Shown: piece by piece, positions 33,682 to 44,359 of the stretch
How positions within the stretch are numbered: position 1 is the stretch's first letter
How the letters are laid out: every line of letters begins with the position of its first letter
NCBI GenBank assembly: GCA_016800925.1
Contig: JABCPU010000011.1
Location: 310,001-374,000 of the forward strand
Origin: Suillus spraguei
Lineage: Eukaryota > Basidiomycota > Agaricomycetes > Boletales > Suillaceae
Length of the DNA stretch: 64,000 nucleotides
Direction: 5' to 3'
The notes under the pieces: generated by a model
What the model saw: the letters and a program-made list of their open reading frames with translations, nothing else
Told to the model about the DNA's origin: nothing
Databases searched by the model: none
Position numbers and translations under genes: made by a program

Positions 33682-36600
33682 TCATTCATGTGCACCATCG
33701 ATCAATGAGGGCTGCAGGTCTTGAAATGCTGCCTGTGCATCCTGAGCTAGTAAGGAATACATTTGAGACTGCCTTCCAGCATAGCATGCATGACCGGAAG
33801 TTGTTTCAACAATGATTCCTGCATCCGGGCACCCCATTGGGTTGCCTTCCACAAGAAAAAGTTGCACGTCCAATCCATCTCTGATTGCACCAATGATATT
33901 TCTTCCATCCATCGATCCCGTAGTGCCTTTGCCCGAAGCCAATGAACTCGGTAAACTTGGGATGGGTCCTGTCAGCTCACCACAGAATATATCAAGCATT
34001 CCCGAACTCACATTCCTCATTCCACGAATTTTCTGGACCCTCCATATCGACTTCCACTGACAAGAACCAAGTGAGGGACTCATTTCGCTGACCTCGGGCG
34101 TTTGGATCGCTGATGGCAGTGCTGATTTTGAGCTGCTCGCGAAGCAGGGGTTTGTATTTTTGAAGCTGGTCTGGCCCCAGCTCAAGTTGTATCATTTGCT
34201 TCCTGGTTTTTGTATATATACTGGCATGTAGGGATACTGCCTGCTGCACTGATGTCACCTGGGACCACGCTCGAGTTTTTAGGGCTTGAGATTTGGCTTG
34301 CCTAACTGTTGTTCGGAACAGGATAGCCTTGTTGCACAAGTGAATGCAGAGATTGTGCAGGGCATCATTGGCCTGCCCTTCACGAAGCGACATCTCCAAC
34401 GGAATCAGATCCTCTGCCATACAGCGTCTGCAATGTTCAACCCCGAGGTTTGATGGCAATGGAATTATGGTGAGCTCAGGGGAGTTTGTCCATGCATCAG
34501 ATGTCTCGGTGAAATCTGCTGGGTCATCATCGATATCATCAAGAATATCTATGTTCAAGTCGTCAGGATCGTCATCTGCATCAAATCCCTCTCCAAGATG
34601 CATAAGAGCAGACCAAGTGAATTCATCTATCTGGCCTTGGATACGATCACGTTGCTGGGCATATCTAATCTCTGTGTCTCCGTCGATCGTCTTCCAATTC
34701 TGCGGACCTCGATGAGCAATGCAATTTGAGCCTCTTCAATTGCCAACCCAATGGATATCCATGTTGCCACAGATCTGCGAGAGGGTGCTGCATGACGGGC
34801 ATTACCTGCTTCTAGTAGTCTAAGCTCATCTCCTTTTTGCTTGGTGCTAAGTGAAAAATGAATGCGGAGCTCCACGGAGACAAAGAATGTTAACTTACCC
34901 TTCTTGATATTGATTTCATATAAATCCATCGCCGCAGGATCCCTGATTCTCTTGGACTGAGCGACCATCTCGCTGGCTAACCATTGTGTCTTTAAATTGC
35001 CGGGTGCAGCTTCATCAAGTCTGTCAAAGCCTTGCCACTTTCGGCATGCCATTCTTGCCAGCTTGTATTTCCGGCAAAGAGTCCTTTTCATGCGGATCAT
35101 CTTGCAGAAATTGGAATCGTTCATCTGATAATCAAGACATTCCTTTCGGTGCGGGGATGACATTCCCCGAGCGGCAGGGGAAATCAGGTTGAGACGCGCC
35201 CATAGGGTCTCCATGATCTCTCCATCAATCCGGCCAATGCCTTCAATAAAATTCGAAGCATATCGACATAGCAACTGTCCTGATGTCCATGCACATGCCA
35301 CAACCCGATTCCAGGAATGATGGTCAGTTCCGGTACCATGTCAAGGTATCGGCTTCGATCCACCCGAACACGAAAGTGCTTGTTGTATTGACAATTGATG
35401 TCATAGAAGGTGACAGCCCTGGTAATGCCTTCCATGTTGTGCTGGGCAGCCTCACAAATGGCGTAGTCCATGTTCATTTGTCTGCAAATGATGCATGGTC
35501 AACTAGTGAATGTCGATTGGCATGTTTGGCTTGCCTTTCCCCTTTCTGAAAATCAACCATCGAGTGAGGGACAAAGCACCCATGCCGGGCGCAGGCAACT
35601 CCCCCGATTCCTGTGGACTCGAGCTTGTGCCGCGCCGCATTTGCTTGATTGACCGCCCGGTGATTGTTGCAGCTCGATTTTTCCACCGTGTCAGCAGCCT
35701 CCGCAAGATGCATGTTATACCTGTCCTTTCCGACCATGAATCCAAGCCCATCTGAAAGCCAAACTTCATCGAGGGGATTAATGGGATGCAGGTGTTCAGC
35801 TTTGAAATTTCCATCCATCACAAATGACCGGGTGTATTTCCAGCTTGGAGTTCTTATCATCGCCGAGTTCACTTCGGTATTGAACATGACTCACTCATCA
35901 AGTGATTCATCCCCTGACAAAGATACATTAATCCCAGGCTGAGGACATGCCGGGCAAAATAATGCAAGATCTCCTGCATTCGGGATGTCAGAACGATGGC
36001 CATAGCCATGCCATTTCATGGTCTTCAACTGCCTCCACTGTCGAGCAACTCTCATGAGCTCTCTGTATCGATCCTTGCCACAGCCTGTGTCAACATCATG
36101 TCCTTTAGATGAAGCACAAATAGCATTACCGGAACAAGGTGTGGAAACATGCTCGAGGTCATTCGCCGGAGCTTACTGTAATAGTTCATTGGGAGGTGCC
36201 GCATTCAAGGTTGTCCAATAGAAAATCATCCAGCACTCCGAAGGTAAACACGGTCTTCGGCCTGTTAAACGATGCAGGGAAAAATCCATGCCGAAACATT
36301 TGAATGTCCGGACTCATGGCATTTGGACAATCACAGCATCGAACCTCAAGGCGGTGAACTCCGGACTTGTCAACGATGACCATGGTGTTTTCCTTCGGCT
36401 GGAACTCAGGTCCCGACACAGACGGAAGATCTTCGGGCTCAAGCTGGTCTTCAGGTTCATCTCCTTCGAACAAATCCCACCTATCTGTGAGCACCGGACA
36501 TTGCTTGCCATCATGCCCAGGTGTATGGTGAGTCCGACATGAGCGAGACAACTCCACTCGAAGAATTGACCATTCCATTGACTGATCCAGTGGAAAGGAT

Positions 36601-37105
36601 TGCAATGATGTTGACTCCTGCAACAGCCCGTGCAATAGAGAGGCTCGCCAAGACAATCTTGACATTTGTAGACCCCATCCTGGTGGCAGATGATGCATCT
36701 CCTGTCTTCTGGTGGAGCTTCTCGATCCAGGAGGTGATGCAGATATGATTCCTGCCTTGGCAGCCATTGCCTGAGGTAGTCATTTTGACTCTGCATTTTT
36801 TATATTTAGCTATAGTTTGAATGACACTCCAACATTTAACATGAACTTGCCATGGTTTTTGGGAGTTGCAATGGCTCAAATGAGCCTTGGTCTTGCTCGT
36901 AAGTATTGTCAGGAAAGTCATCCCAAGGAGGTGGTGCCTGAACAGGCTGAAGTGTTGGTGATTCTGGGGGAGAGTGAGGCATGGACCTGTAGGCTCGTCG
37001 TCTTGTGCTTGCAAGTGGGACCTTGACCCAAATCTTTCTACCTTTGCTGCCCCTTGCTTCTACCCTGTGGGATTTTTGCAATGGGGTGCATCTACCTATC
37101 TTCAT
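33682..37105 (-). pseudogene. KDZ-family transposase, right copy (full length, several 1-nt frameshifts)
   Basis: Runs from MKIGRCTPLQKSHRVEARGS (37105) to a stop at 33682. Order: Pro-rich basic N-terminus; CxC2 cysteine cluster CIICHQDGVYKCQDC..CTGCCRSQHHCNPFHW with WNGQFFEWSCLAHVGL; GVHRLEVRCCDCPNAM; FFPASFNRPKTVFTFGVLDD; the DDE-like core RSFVMDGNFKAEHL, YDINCQYNKHF and the RIDGEIMETLW region; acidic/helical C-terminus with GEGFDADDDPDDLNIDILDD and final HACYAGRQSQMYSLLAQDA. Frame breaks against the left copy or family pattern: about 36519 (before GHDGKQCP), 36187 (after ECGTS) and 35265 (after DSCYV). Introns include a GC-AG one near 35475-35535. It would cut and join transposon ends in the nucleus; this copy cannot as written. 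Confidence 0.87.
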
Positions 37106-37368
37106 CTTATTTTATAATGCTAATGTTGCAAGCAAAGCATCTGCTCAGGTGGAATGAATTTTTATTACATTGTGGTGTCATACTGTCCTGCCGACTCATT
37201 ACAAATTTATGTCCATTTATGGCTTTGGGACCAATATAGCTCAATTAAGCTACTGTTAGGCTTTTGTCAAAGATCAACTTCTGACAATTCGTTCATACTT
37301 CCACCTTGCTTATCCTCAGCCCATTCTGCAATTTGATTCACCATGGCAAGGACGGTCATTCCACTCAC
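37106..37368. promoter_or_regulatory. divergent spacer between transposase and ORF1
   Basis: About 260 bp between the transposase N-terminus (minus) and ORF1 start (plus). AT-rich with short TATA-like stretches (TTTTATAATG). Bidirectional promoter inferred from layout only; the left arm has lost it. Confidence 0.35.
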
Positions 37369-39201
37369 ATGACTTCCAGCAGAAATAGGGCACGTCAACC
37401 ACAGACACAGAAGCTCACGGAAAACGAAATTTCGGAGTTGAAGAACTACCTTCCTGAGTGGACCGCGGCCAAAAGGGGTGAGAAGCGAGGGGTTTTCACT
37501 GCAATTGCCAGGGCAGCCAGGTTGTTTGCTCCTAAAGTCGACCAAGGACAATGGAAAAGAGGAAGCAGGTGATGCGTCTTCGTTGTGTTGAAAAACTACA
37601 ATTTTAACATCTTATTCTTCCATCAACTCTCAGATGTATAAGACTTGGTTGTTCAACAACAAGAAAAGGAAGGAAAGGAAGGACATGATAAAGTATGGGA
37701 GGAAATGGACGCCTAGGATGGTGGTCTACCAGCAGAAGCGCGAAGAGGTGCTAAAGAGGATTGAGGACGAGTCCGGGGCAAAGCCGGGAGATCCCGGTAT
37801 GTTCAAACATTATCAGGGGGCTGTGAAGAGAGTCATGGCTGAATTGGACGATGACAAGTTGGAGAAGGCAAAAGAAACAGCGGAAGAATGGTCAAACAGC
37901 TTTCCTCCTCCGGAGATACAAGCAGAAGTTGCTCGTAAGAAGGGACCAGCATATATGGAGCACTTTTCGAAAGAGATGTGGAGGCAATGCGGGATGAGAG
38001 TTTTTGTGTTGTCAGCTTGGAAGAATGAACAGGGAGAGGTTCTGTTCGGGATGTAAGTCAATTGTGTCCGTCATCGCCGATCTTGGATCTCAATATATGT
38101 GTGCAGGCATGATGATAATGAGGCATTAGGAGATGGGGACAGCTTCATGAAGACAAGGACTGGGAGGACATTGAGCCAGTATGGCAGGAGTACGCCCAGG
38201 AACAGTTCGGTGAGTGTTTGAACTTTGGATGCAAGAATGAATTTGTTGATCATCACAATGATAGGTGCCGGGGCACAGGACGGAGGACGACAGGTCAAGG
38301 GAGGTCGCAAAAGAGTCAGAAAACCAGCTTTTGAACTCGACACAGATGGAAATGGGATGCCGTTGCTTCCAGACATCACGGAAACAAAACTTGAGGAGAA
38401 GAAAGCCATAGTCAGGGCGTTTCTTACATCGCACTACAGTGAGTCTTTCGTGGCAACATCCGAGATGTTGCTGAATGCGTGGACACAGGAATATGTTCCG
38501 GGAATGACAAGGCTGTCGTGCCATGGAGTGCCCTCGTACAAAGTCAGGATGACTTTGTGGCAAGGAAGTATCTTCCGGCGGATATTGACCTGAAGGAGCC
38601 TTCGAAGTTGCAAAACTGGGACACAACGGCCTTGCTCAATTTCTGGTATGCTCAGCAGGAAACAGGAAAAGATTCAACATTCCTGTTCAAAGCATGGAAG
38701 AACAAGGATGGGGACATGGTACCATCTGTGGTATCCGGCAAGTCGCCATCTCGTCTGACTCGTAAAGTGAGAATGCAGAAGAGTGGAACTCTCCGAAGGC
38801 CCTGGGATCCATCAACCGAAGCCAAGAGTGATACCGACAGTGAAACTCATGACAAGGAGGATGACATTGATGATGACTCGGCTGATGGTCGATCCCCACT
38901 GAAGAAACCCAGACAAATAGCACACCCATCTTCAGCACCCAAGGAGACAGAAGTTCCATGTTCAATGCCAGAGCCTCGCCTGGCCAGGCTGGCCAAGGCA
39001 GGTGCACTTTTGACATCACGGATGGGCGACCTCCTGGCTGGGTTCACTGAGGAAGTGGAAGAGAGGAACACATCGCCGGAACCAAGGAGTATACAGGGCA
39101 AGAAAGCTGTCATTGAACCATCCGCAAGGACCACCCGGAGTAAGTCTCAAAAGCCGGTAGAGAGTACACTTCGAGTAACCAGGGCAAGGGGAAGGAAATA
39201 A
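37369..39201 (+). pseudogene. KDZ-linked ORF1, right copy (unknown function)
   Basis: Start ATG 37369 (MTSSRNRARQPQTQKLTENE). Exon 1 is basic and helical; exon 2 (about 37634-38049) has MYKTWLFNNKKRKERKDMIK and AEVARKKGPAYMEHFSKEMW; after an intron comes KDWEDIEPVWQEYAQEQFG; a later intron joins AFLTSHY to ICSGNDKAVVPWSALVQSQD; then WDTTALLNFWYAQQETGKDS, an acidic Asp/Glu stretch and a basic C-terminus ending RVTRARGRK. The frame breaks near 38143 (before HEDKDWED), and the exon 1/2 junction does not keep phase. No domain recognised. Its head-to-head position with the transposase gene suggests a co-expressed accessory protein. Confidence 0.6.
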
Positions 39202-39289
39202 TGTACATATACCAAACTGCCCCCATGTTTACCACATTTTCATCATTTGTCACACTTCTCAAAAACAGTGTCCCACGTCCAAAATGTTG

Positions 39290-39680
39290 AATCCTAAGCA
39301 CCGAGTTCCGGACAACTCCCGATCACTGAGGTCCAGCACACGGGTATCAATCATTGGTAGTTGGTATTAGACATTAGCGTTTGTGCATCATCTAAAATAA
39401 ATTGGAAATGTCATTGTTATACATGAAAAATTCAGTGGTTCACATGATGTAAGTATGTGAATGAATATCCAAATATTACGAAACCTGATCACCGAGTTCC
39501 GGATGAATCCCAATCACTGAGCTCCGGACCCTGGGAATCAATCATTGGTAGTTGGAATGTGACAATTGGGTGTGTGCATCATCTAAAATCAATTGGAAAT
39601 GTCATTGTTATACATGAAAAATTAGTGGTTCACATGATGTAAGTATGTGAATGAATATCCAAATATTTACATATGGGGTT
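39290..39680. repeat. ~215-bp tandem dimer between ORF1 and ORF2 (right)
   Basis: Reverse-complement counterpart of 9745-10200, with AAATTGGAAATGTCATTGTT and ATGTAAGTATGTGAATGAAT repeated twice and GATCACCGAGTTCCGGA-like blocks between. Confidence 0.6.
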
Positions 39681-40639
39681 GATCATCACACTTTTCAATG
39701 AGGGTATCTAATACAAGCAGCAATTCAGAGCTCATCTGTTTGGCCCTTTGCAACCTCTGGAGGTCCATATCAGCTCTTCTGAGTTTGTTGGATGTGTCAG
39801 CCCAAGCCACTCAGAATGGTCGGTCAGCCTCGAGGAGTTGATGTACGGTAGGCTCCGGAAGATGGCCATGACGCTGTTGGTAATGGTCCAGGCGATCCAG
39901 AATTGATTCAACTTCAAGAAAATTAGCAGAAAGATACATGATGAACAATTAAATACTCACATTCTGTTTGATCATATGACCCTAGGGGCATGAACTCCCT
40001 AAGCATGGCACGCAGGTCTTCATTGCTGAGTTCCGGTATGGGGGACTGACATTTAGGAGGTGTTGCATGTGCTTGGGACATCACATCAACAATAAAAATG
40101 AGATGGTATGAATGAACTCACCTGGAATTGCTATTCCTGGGATAGCCAGAGCATCAATCTGAACATCAGCACATTCTGGTGCTTCATCACAATCAATAAG
40201 ATCGTTCCTCAGGCTGAGCCGGGTATAAATGATCTGGATGGATTGAATGAACATCCAAAGTTGGATTATCTAAATGTGAATTGAGAAACCTACCAGGAAT
40301 TGCATCCAAGACATCCGGAACACCTGATGACCCAGAATCATAGTCGATCTCATCATCTGGCCCAAGGTATACATCTTCACATGCATCTAATAAATGTCCA
40401 GTCAATTGTAAGATATACTCAAAGCAACACATACCTGATGAAATCTGGGACTCAGTCTCATCATCCGGCCCAAGGTATACATCATCCAGTGCATCTGGTC
40501 CATCTCCAGTCAATTGAGAGCTGTACTGAAAGCACAACATACCTAGTAAAATCCGGGAGTCGGTTGAGTCATCCACATCCATTGAGTTGTATTCAGTGAC
40601 CGGAGGTTCATAAAATCTGACTGCTGGTTGAGATCTCAT
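39667..40639 (-). pseudogene. KDZ-linked ORF2, right copy (acidic repeat protein)
   Basis: Same gene as 8733-9744: MRSQPAVRFYEPPVTEYNSM, two DDVYLGPDDE exons, IPELSNEDLRAM and a helical C-terminus to the stop at 39667. It carries the same in-frame TGA after NRPF as the left copy, and has additional private changes, for example loss of sequence after YPAQPEE. Function unknown. Confidence 0.55.
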
Positions 40640-40857
40640 GATGTCTGATCAACTGATCAAACTGATTGATAACTGATAACTTCGAAGTTCAACACATGGC
40701 TGGCAACGGCCGAAAGTTGAACCATGACCAAACAAAGACAAACAATCAACGCTTATCAAGATCGTCCTTCAATTGTCTGGTTTCTTTTGAAACTTCATCC
40801 TAGTGATAACAGATTTCAAACTTATCTGAAGCTTTCACATCTTTCAACTCAATCCAA
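40640..40857. promoter_or_regulatory. bidirectional spacer between ORF2 and ORF3 (right)
   Basis: Mirror of 8514-8732; GATCAACTGATCAAACTGAT and GATAACTGATAAC repeats lie close to the ORF2 start. Conservation between the arms is compatible with function, but equally with recent common origin. Confidence 0.4.
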
Positions 40858-42818
40858 ATGTCTACTCCAGTTCAAACCTCTTTGGCCGGTCTCAAGGCAA
40901 CCACTGCTCAGATTGTGGGCATCATTGCTGGGGCGCGGCTCATGCCTGCCAGCACTGGCCAAGCCCACCTTGCTCTGACAGCACAAGTCACTAATCTTGT
41001 GGTAAGTACCATTCATGTGTTAATTTTACTTTTGGTTTTTCTAAGATCTGTTTAGGCTGAGATAGTGAGGGAGCATGAGAAAGGGCCTTACATGCCCGGA
41101 ATCATTGCATCCTGCTCCAAGGAGTTGATGAGAGTCAGGTCCATGACTCCCCGGGTGTGGCCCAACTGGCACAGCATTGGCCATGACGACCCCCAGGTGT
41201 TGAAACACTCCTGGCGCAGCAAGATTCGCGCCTGGAGGCTTTAGGTGACCATTCAGGTGATCTCCCTGTCATGCCTAACCCTTCCATTGGCCCAATCACT
41301 GTGGACCTTCCCTCCCCACCCGTCGTCACCGGCAATGTCGCTGGTTCTTCCACCCACGCCACCTCCGAGCTCCGGGACAAAGGAAAAGGTAAGGCGGTTG
41401 TTGCTGACCCAGAGCCGGAGGTGGAAGGGAGCAGGAAGAGGAAGTCCCCCATGATGTCTGGACACTCTTCCTCACCTCCGAAGTCAGCCAAGAAGGGTCG
41501 CAAGCGGGTCAAGGCAACTCGCCATGTGAAGCCGAAGGTGTTTGTGGAGTCGGAAGATGATGAAGACACAATTGTTCAGGTATGTCGTCCAGCTCATTGT
41601 TTTCATTCTCTCAATTTTCTGTAGCCTATTTCGAGTGGAGTGCTGGTGCTCAACGTTCCCTGGCCTTCCACAATTGGTGTAGGGACGCCTCATTCCCCTC
41701 ATTCACCACGTTCCCCAAAGAAGCAATTGTTTGGTCCTGCTTCAGTAAGTAATATTTAGTTGTCCAGCACTTGGAAAAATGCTTATATATCATCAGCTCA
41801 TTGCTGGCAGTCCACCCAAGGTGATGGTGAGTCATCATTCTTTGTCCGGACCTCCCGCCTCTACTTACCCATTGTCAGGCCACCTCCGGCAGTCATCCGG
41901 AGGTTGTCAAGACCCCCAGGCAATGTCCAGCACTCCGGCCAAGGAACCTGCAGTCATGGATACAGGTGATATTCTCATTCCCGGCCCAGTGAGTACTCTA
42001 ATGAATTCCAATGAGTCCATCAACTAATGGAACCCACAGAACAACCCCTGCCATTATTGCATGCAGGAGAAGTGGCCCTGCGTCACTCGGTTGGACAGGA
42101 GGACCCGTGCCCCGTGTTTGTCGTGCGTCCGCTGCGCCACCAAGAAGATCAAATGTGTCCCAGCATCCATGGGATCCCTGCCAAAACATATTCGAGGGAA
42201 GTCTACCACCCGGCAGGCTCACTCCAGGACACCTTCCAGAGCTCCCTCCAATGCGCCGGCTGCCTCACAGTCCAAAGCCCGAACTCGCAGTCAATCTCGT
42301 GGCCCCTCTGGCACTCCAGCTGTCCCTGCTGTGACCACACCCAAGGCACAGTCCCGTGGGCGCAGCAAGACAATCACTGCCCCCAAGACACCTGCACCTG
42401 CACCAGCTTGTGAGTCACCCCAATTGTCTATGACCATCTGACCTTATCTTTCACTTAGCTATTCCGTCTTCAAGCGCCGCAGTGCCTCGTCCGGCACTCG
42501 ATGTGCCCATGCCGGATCTCCATTCCATGGCAATTGCGATTCGGGATGGTGCTGCTCGAATTGCTCTTCTTGAGGCTCATGTGGCGGAGCAGGATGGTAA
42601 GATTGATACCCTGCAACACCTCCATGAGGGCCTTCGTCGCAAAGTCATGGACCGGCACCCTTCATTTCCACTTCCCGACTCTCCTGTCAATGCAACCTTT
42701 TTGCTTGATCAATCTGTCCCCCTGTCCATCTCACCCCTCCCATCTGCACTTGCTCCCCTCATTGACTTGGATATGGCAGGAATGGAGCCTCCGTCTCCAA
42801 AAGTCCAGCCTGCATCTA

Positions 42819-44150
42819 CAGTGGCTCAAAAAACTGTCCGCATGTTTTGACATTTTTCACTATCTATGATATTGTGTGAGAATGAACAAATTCCTCAAGG
42901 ACATACTTATACCACATTGTAGTATGGCTTCAGGGCTTTTATTTGAGCCCTACACCGTGGGAATCGGCGGAGATATGGTGGAGATATAAGGCTTATAAAA
43001 TGATGACTCATGTGGACAGTTTTTTGAGTGTATATTAAAACTATATAAATCATTATTTATGACACCATAAAAATCATGCCACTATTATATAAATTATAAA
43101 GTGGTGTCATTATGTTATTTTATGACTATATCTAACTATATAAACCAGAATATCTCATGTATCATAGTCATAATCACCATGAAAGCCATCTCCTCTGCTC
43201 AAAGAGATAATATCCTCTCTCTGTCTTATGCTGGCCTCTCTGCTCGCCAAATTTCCTCTAGAACTGGAGTATGCAAGTCCACTGTGGCCAAGTTCATCAA
43301 AGAAAGCCACCCAGACAAGGAAAACTCTTGTGGAGGACGTCCATCCAAGCTTACCTCTACTGACAAAAGGGCTATTATCCAACATATCACTACAGGAAAG
43401 GCTGATAATGCTGTCCAAGCCACCCATTATATCAATTCCACCATCACTACCCCTGTCTCTTCACAAACTGTGAGGAATGTTCTCAAGGCAGCTCATCTCA
43501 AGGCAGTAACAAAGAAGAAAAAGCCTCTTCTCTCCATCAAACATAGGCAGAGAAGACTAGCCTTTGCCTTAGCTCATCAACACTGGACTGTAGAGGACTG
43601 GAAGCGTGTTATATGGTCAGATGAGACCAAAATCAATAGGATTGGGTCAGATGGGAAAGAAAATAACATCAATGTTCTTGACTGGCCAGCACAGTCTCCT
43701 GATGTCAATGTCATTGAACATCTCTGGGGAACACTCAAGAAAAAGCTTCAAGCCTATGAAAACCCCCCTAAAGGAGTATGGGAGCTTTGGGAGAGAGTAG
43801 CAGTGGAATGGGGGAAGATCACAGCTGAGGATTGCCAGAAATTAATTGAGAGTATGCCTAGAAGGATAGAGGCAGTAATTAAAGCCAAGGGAGGTCATAC
43901 AAAATACTAGAATACCTGGTTATTACTGTAAAATACTTGAGTCAAAAAACTGTCCGCATGAGTCACCATTTTGTGAGCCTTGTATCTCCACCATATCTCC
44001 ACCGATTCCCACGGTGTAGGGCTCAAATGAAAGCCCTGAAGCCATACTACAATGTGGTATAAGCATGTTTTTGAGGCATTTGTTTGTTCTCACACAATAT
44101 TATAGATAGTGAAAAATGCCAAAACATGCGGACAGTTTTTTGAGCCACTG
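42819..44150 (+). mobile_element. Tc1/mariner-family element with ~200-bp inverted repeats
   Basis: 1332 bp, ends CAGTGGCTCAAAAAACTGTC and its inverse, flanked by TA (42817-42818 and 44151-44152). The terminal repeats extend about 200 bp and include CTCCACCATATCTCCACCGA-type sequence on both sides. The left KDZ arm shows the empty site (CATCTGTCATTG) near 6573, so the insertion came after the arms separated. Confidence 0.93.
43179..43910 (+). CDS. Tc1/mariner transposase, in-frame internal deletion
   Basis: Open from MKAISSAQRDNILSLSYAGL to ...PRRIEAVIKAKGGHTKY, 243 residues. Two helix-turn-helix motifs at the N-terminus (SARQISSRTGVCKSTVAKFI; TVRNVLKAAHLKAV). The first catalytic Asp is in VIWSDETKINRIGSDGKE, and the third acidic position region is VNVIEHLWGTLKKKL. 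Between SDGKE and INVLDWPAQSPD the family normally has about 90-100 residues, including the second catalytic Asp (QQDN-type motif); these are missing without a frame change. The protein should bind ends but not catalyse transposition. Start chosen at the methionine before the Tc1-type N-terminus rather than the upstream ATG at 43101. Confidence 0.88.
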   Translation: MKAISSAQRDNILSLSYAGLSARQISSRTGVCKSTVAKFIKESHPDKENSCGGRPSKLTSTDKRAIIQHITTGKADNAVQATHYINSTITTPVSSQTVRNVLKAAHLKAVTKKKKPLLSIKHRQRRLAFALAHQHWTVEDWKRVIWSDETKINRIGSDGKENNINVLDWPAQSPDVNVIEHLWGTLKKKLQAYENPPKGVWELWERVAVEWGKITAEDCQKLIESMPRRIEAVIKAKGGHTKY

Positions 44151-44359
44151 TATCATTGAGGGTCTCATATTTGAGCTGAGCCAGATTCAGCCTGAGGGTC
44201 CACAAACGTCCGGCGAACTTGTGGACCCAGATGATCCAGGCAACCTTGTGCCAGAATATGATTCTGATGATATGGATGTTGAGGTGAAGGTTGAACCCTC
44301 TGCTGATGAGGGTGAAATGGCTACATAAGTGTATGTTCATAGATGTATATACAATGTTT

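Larger units (their letters stand above)
40858..44328 (+). pseudogene. KDZ-linked ORF3, right copy (Cys cluster; split by mariner)
   Basis: Exon 1 40858-41001 (MSTPVQTSLAGLKATTAQIV), exon 2 from 41056. A lost G near 41233 (left copy TGGGAGGC, here TGGAGGC) shifts the frame after KIRAW; reading resumes in DLPVMPNPSIGPITVDLPS. Later: ESEDDEDTIVQ, the cluster CHYCMQEKWPC..CLSCVRC..KIKC, an Arg/Ser/Pro tail with repeated S-R-T/G-P-S motifs, and SAAVPRPALDVPMPDLHSMA. Near its end a Tc1/mariner copy (42819-44150) separates SPKVQPAS from IIEGLIFELSQIQPEGPQTS. It ends MDVEVKVEPSADEGEMAT. A zinc-binding nuclear protein is plausible but not shown. Confidence 0.6.
32690..44345 (-). mobile_element. KDZ-type DNA transposon locus, right copy
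   Basis: Contains ORF4 (-), transposase (-), ORF1 (+), ORF2 (-) and ORF3 (+), the least rearranged copy here. Transposase/ORF1 and ORF2/ORF3 are divergent pairs; ORF1/ORF2 converge. Both ends run directly into minisatellite sequence. The outer end, with the ORF3 stop (about 44265-44370), is related to the terminal inverted repeats of the 1.17-kb element at 49580-50752, which suggests the true transposon end is near 44.37 kb. A mariner element is inserted at 42819-44150. Confidence 0.8.
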
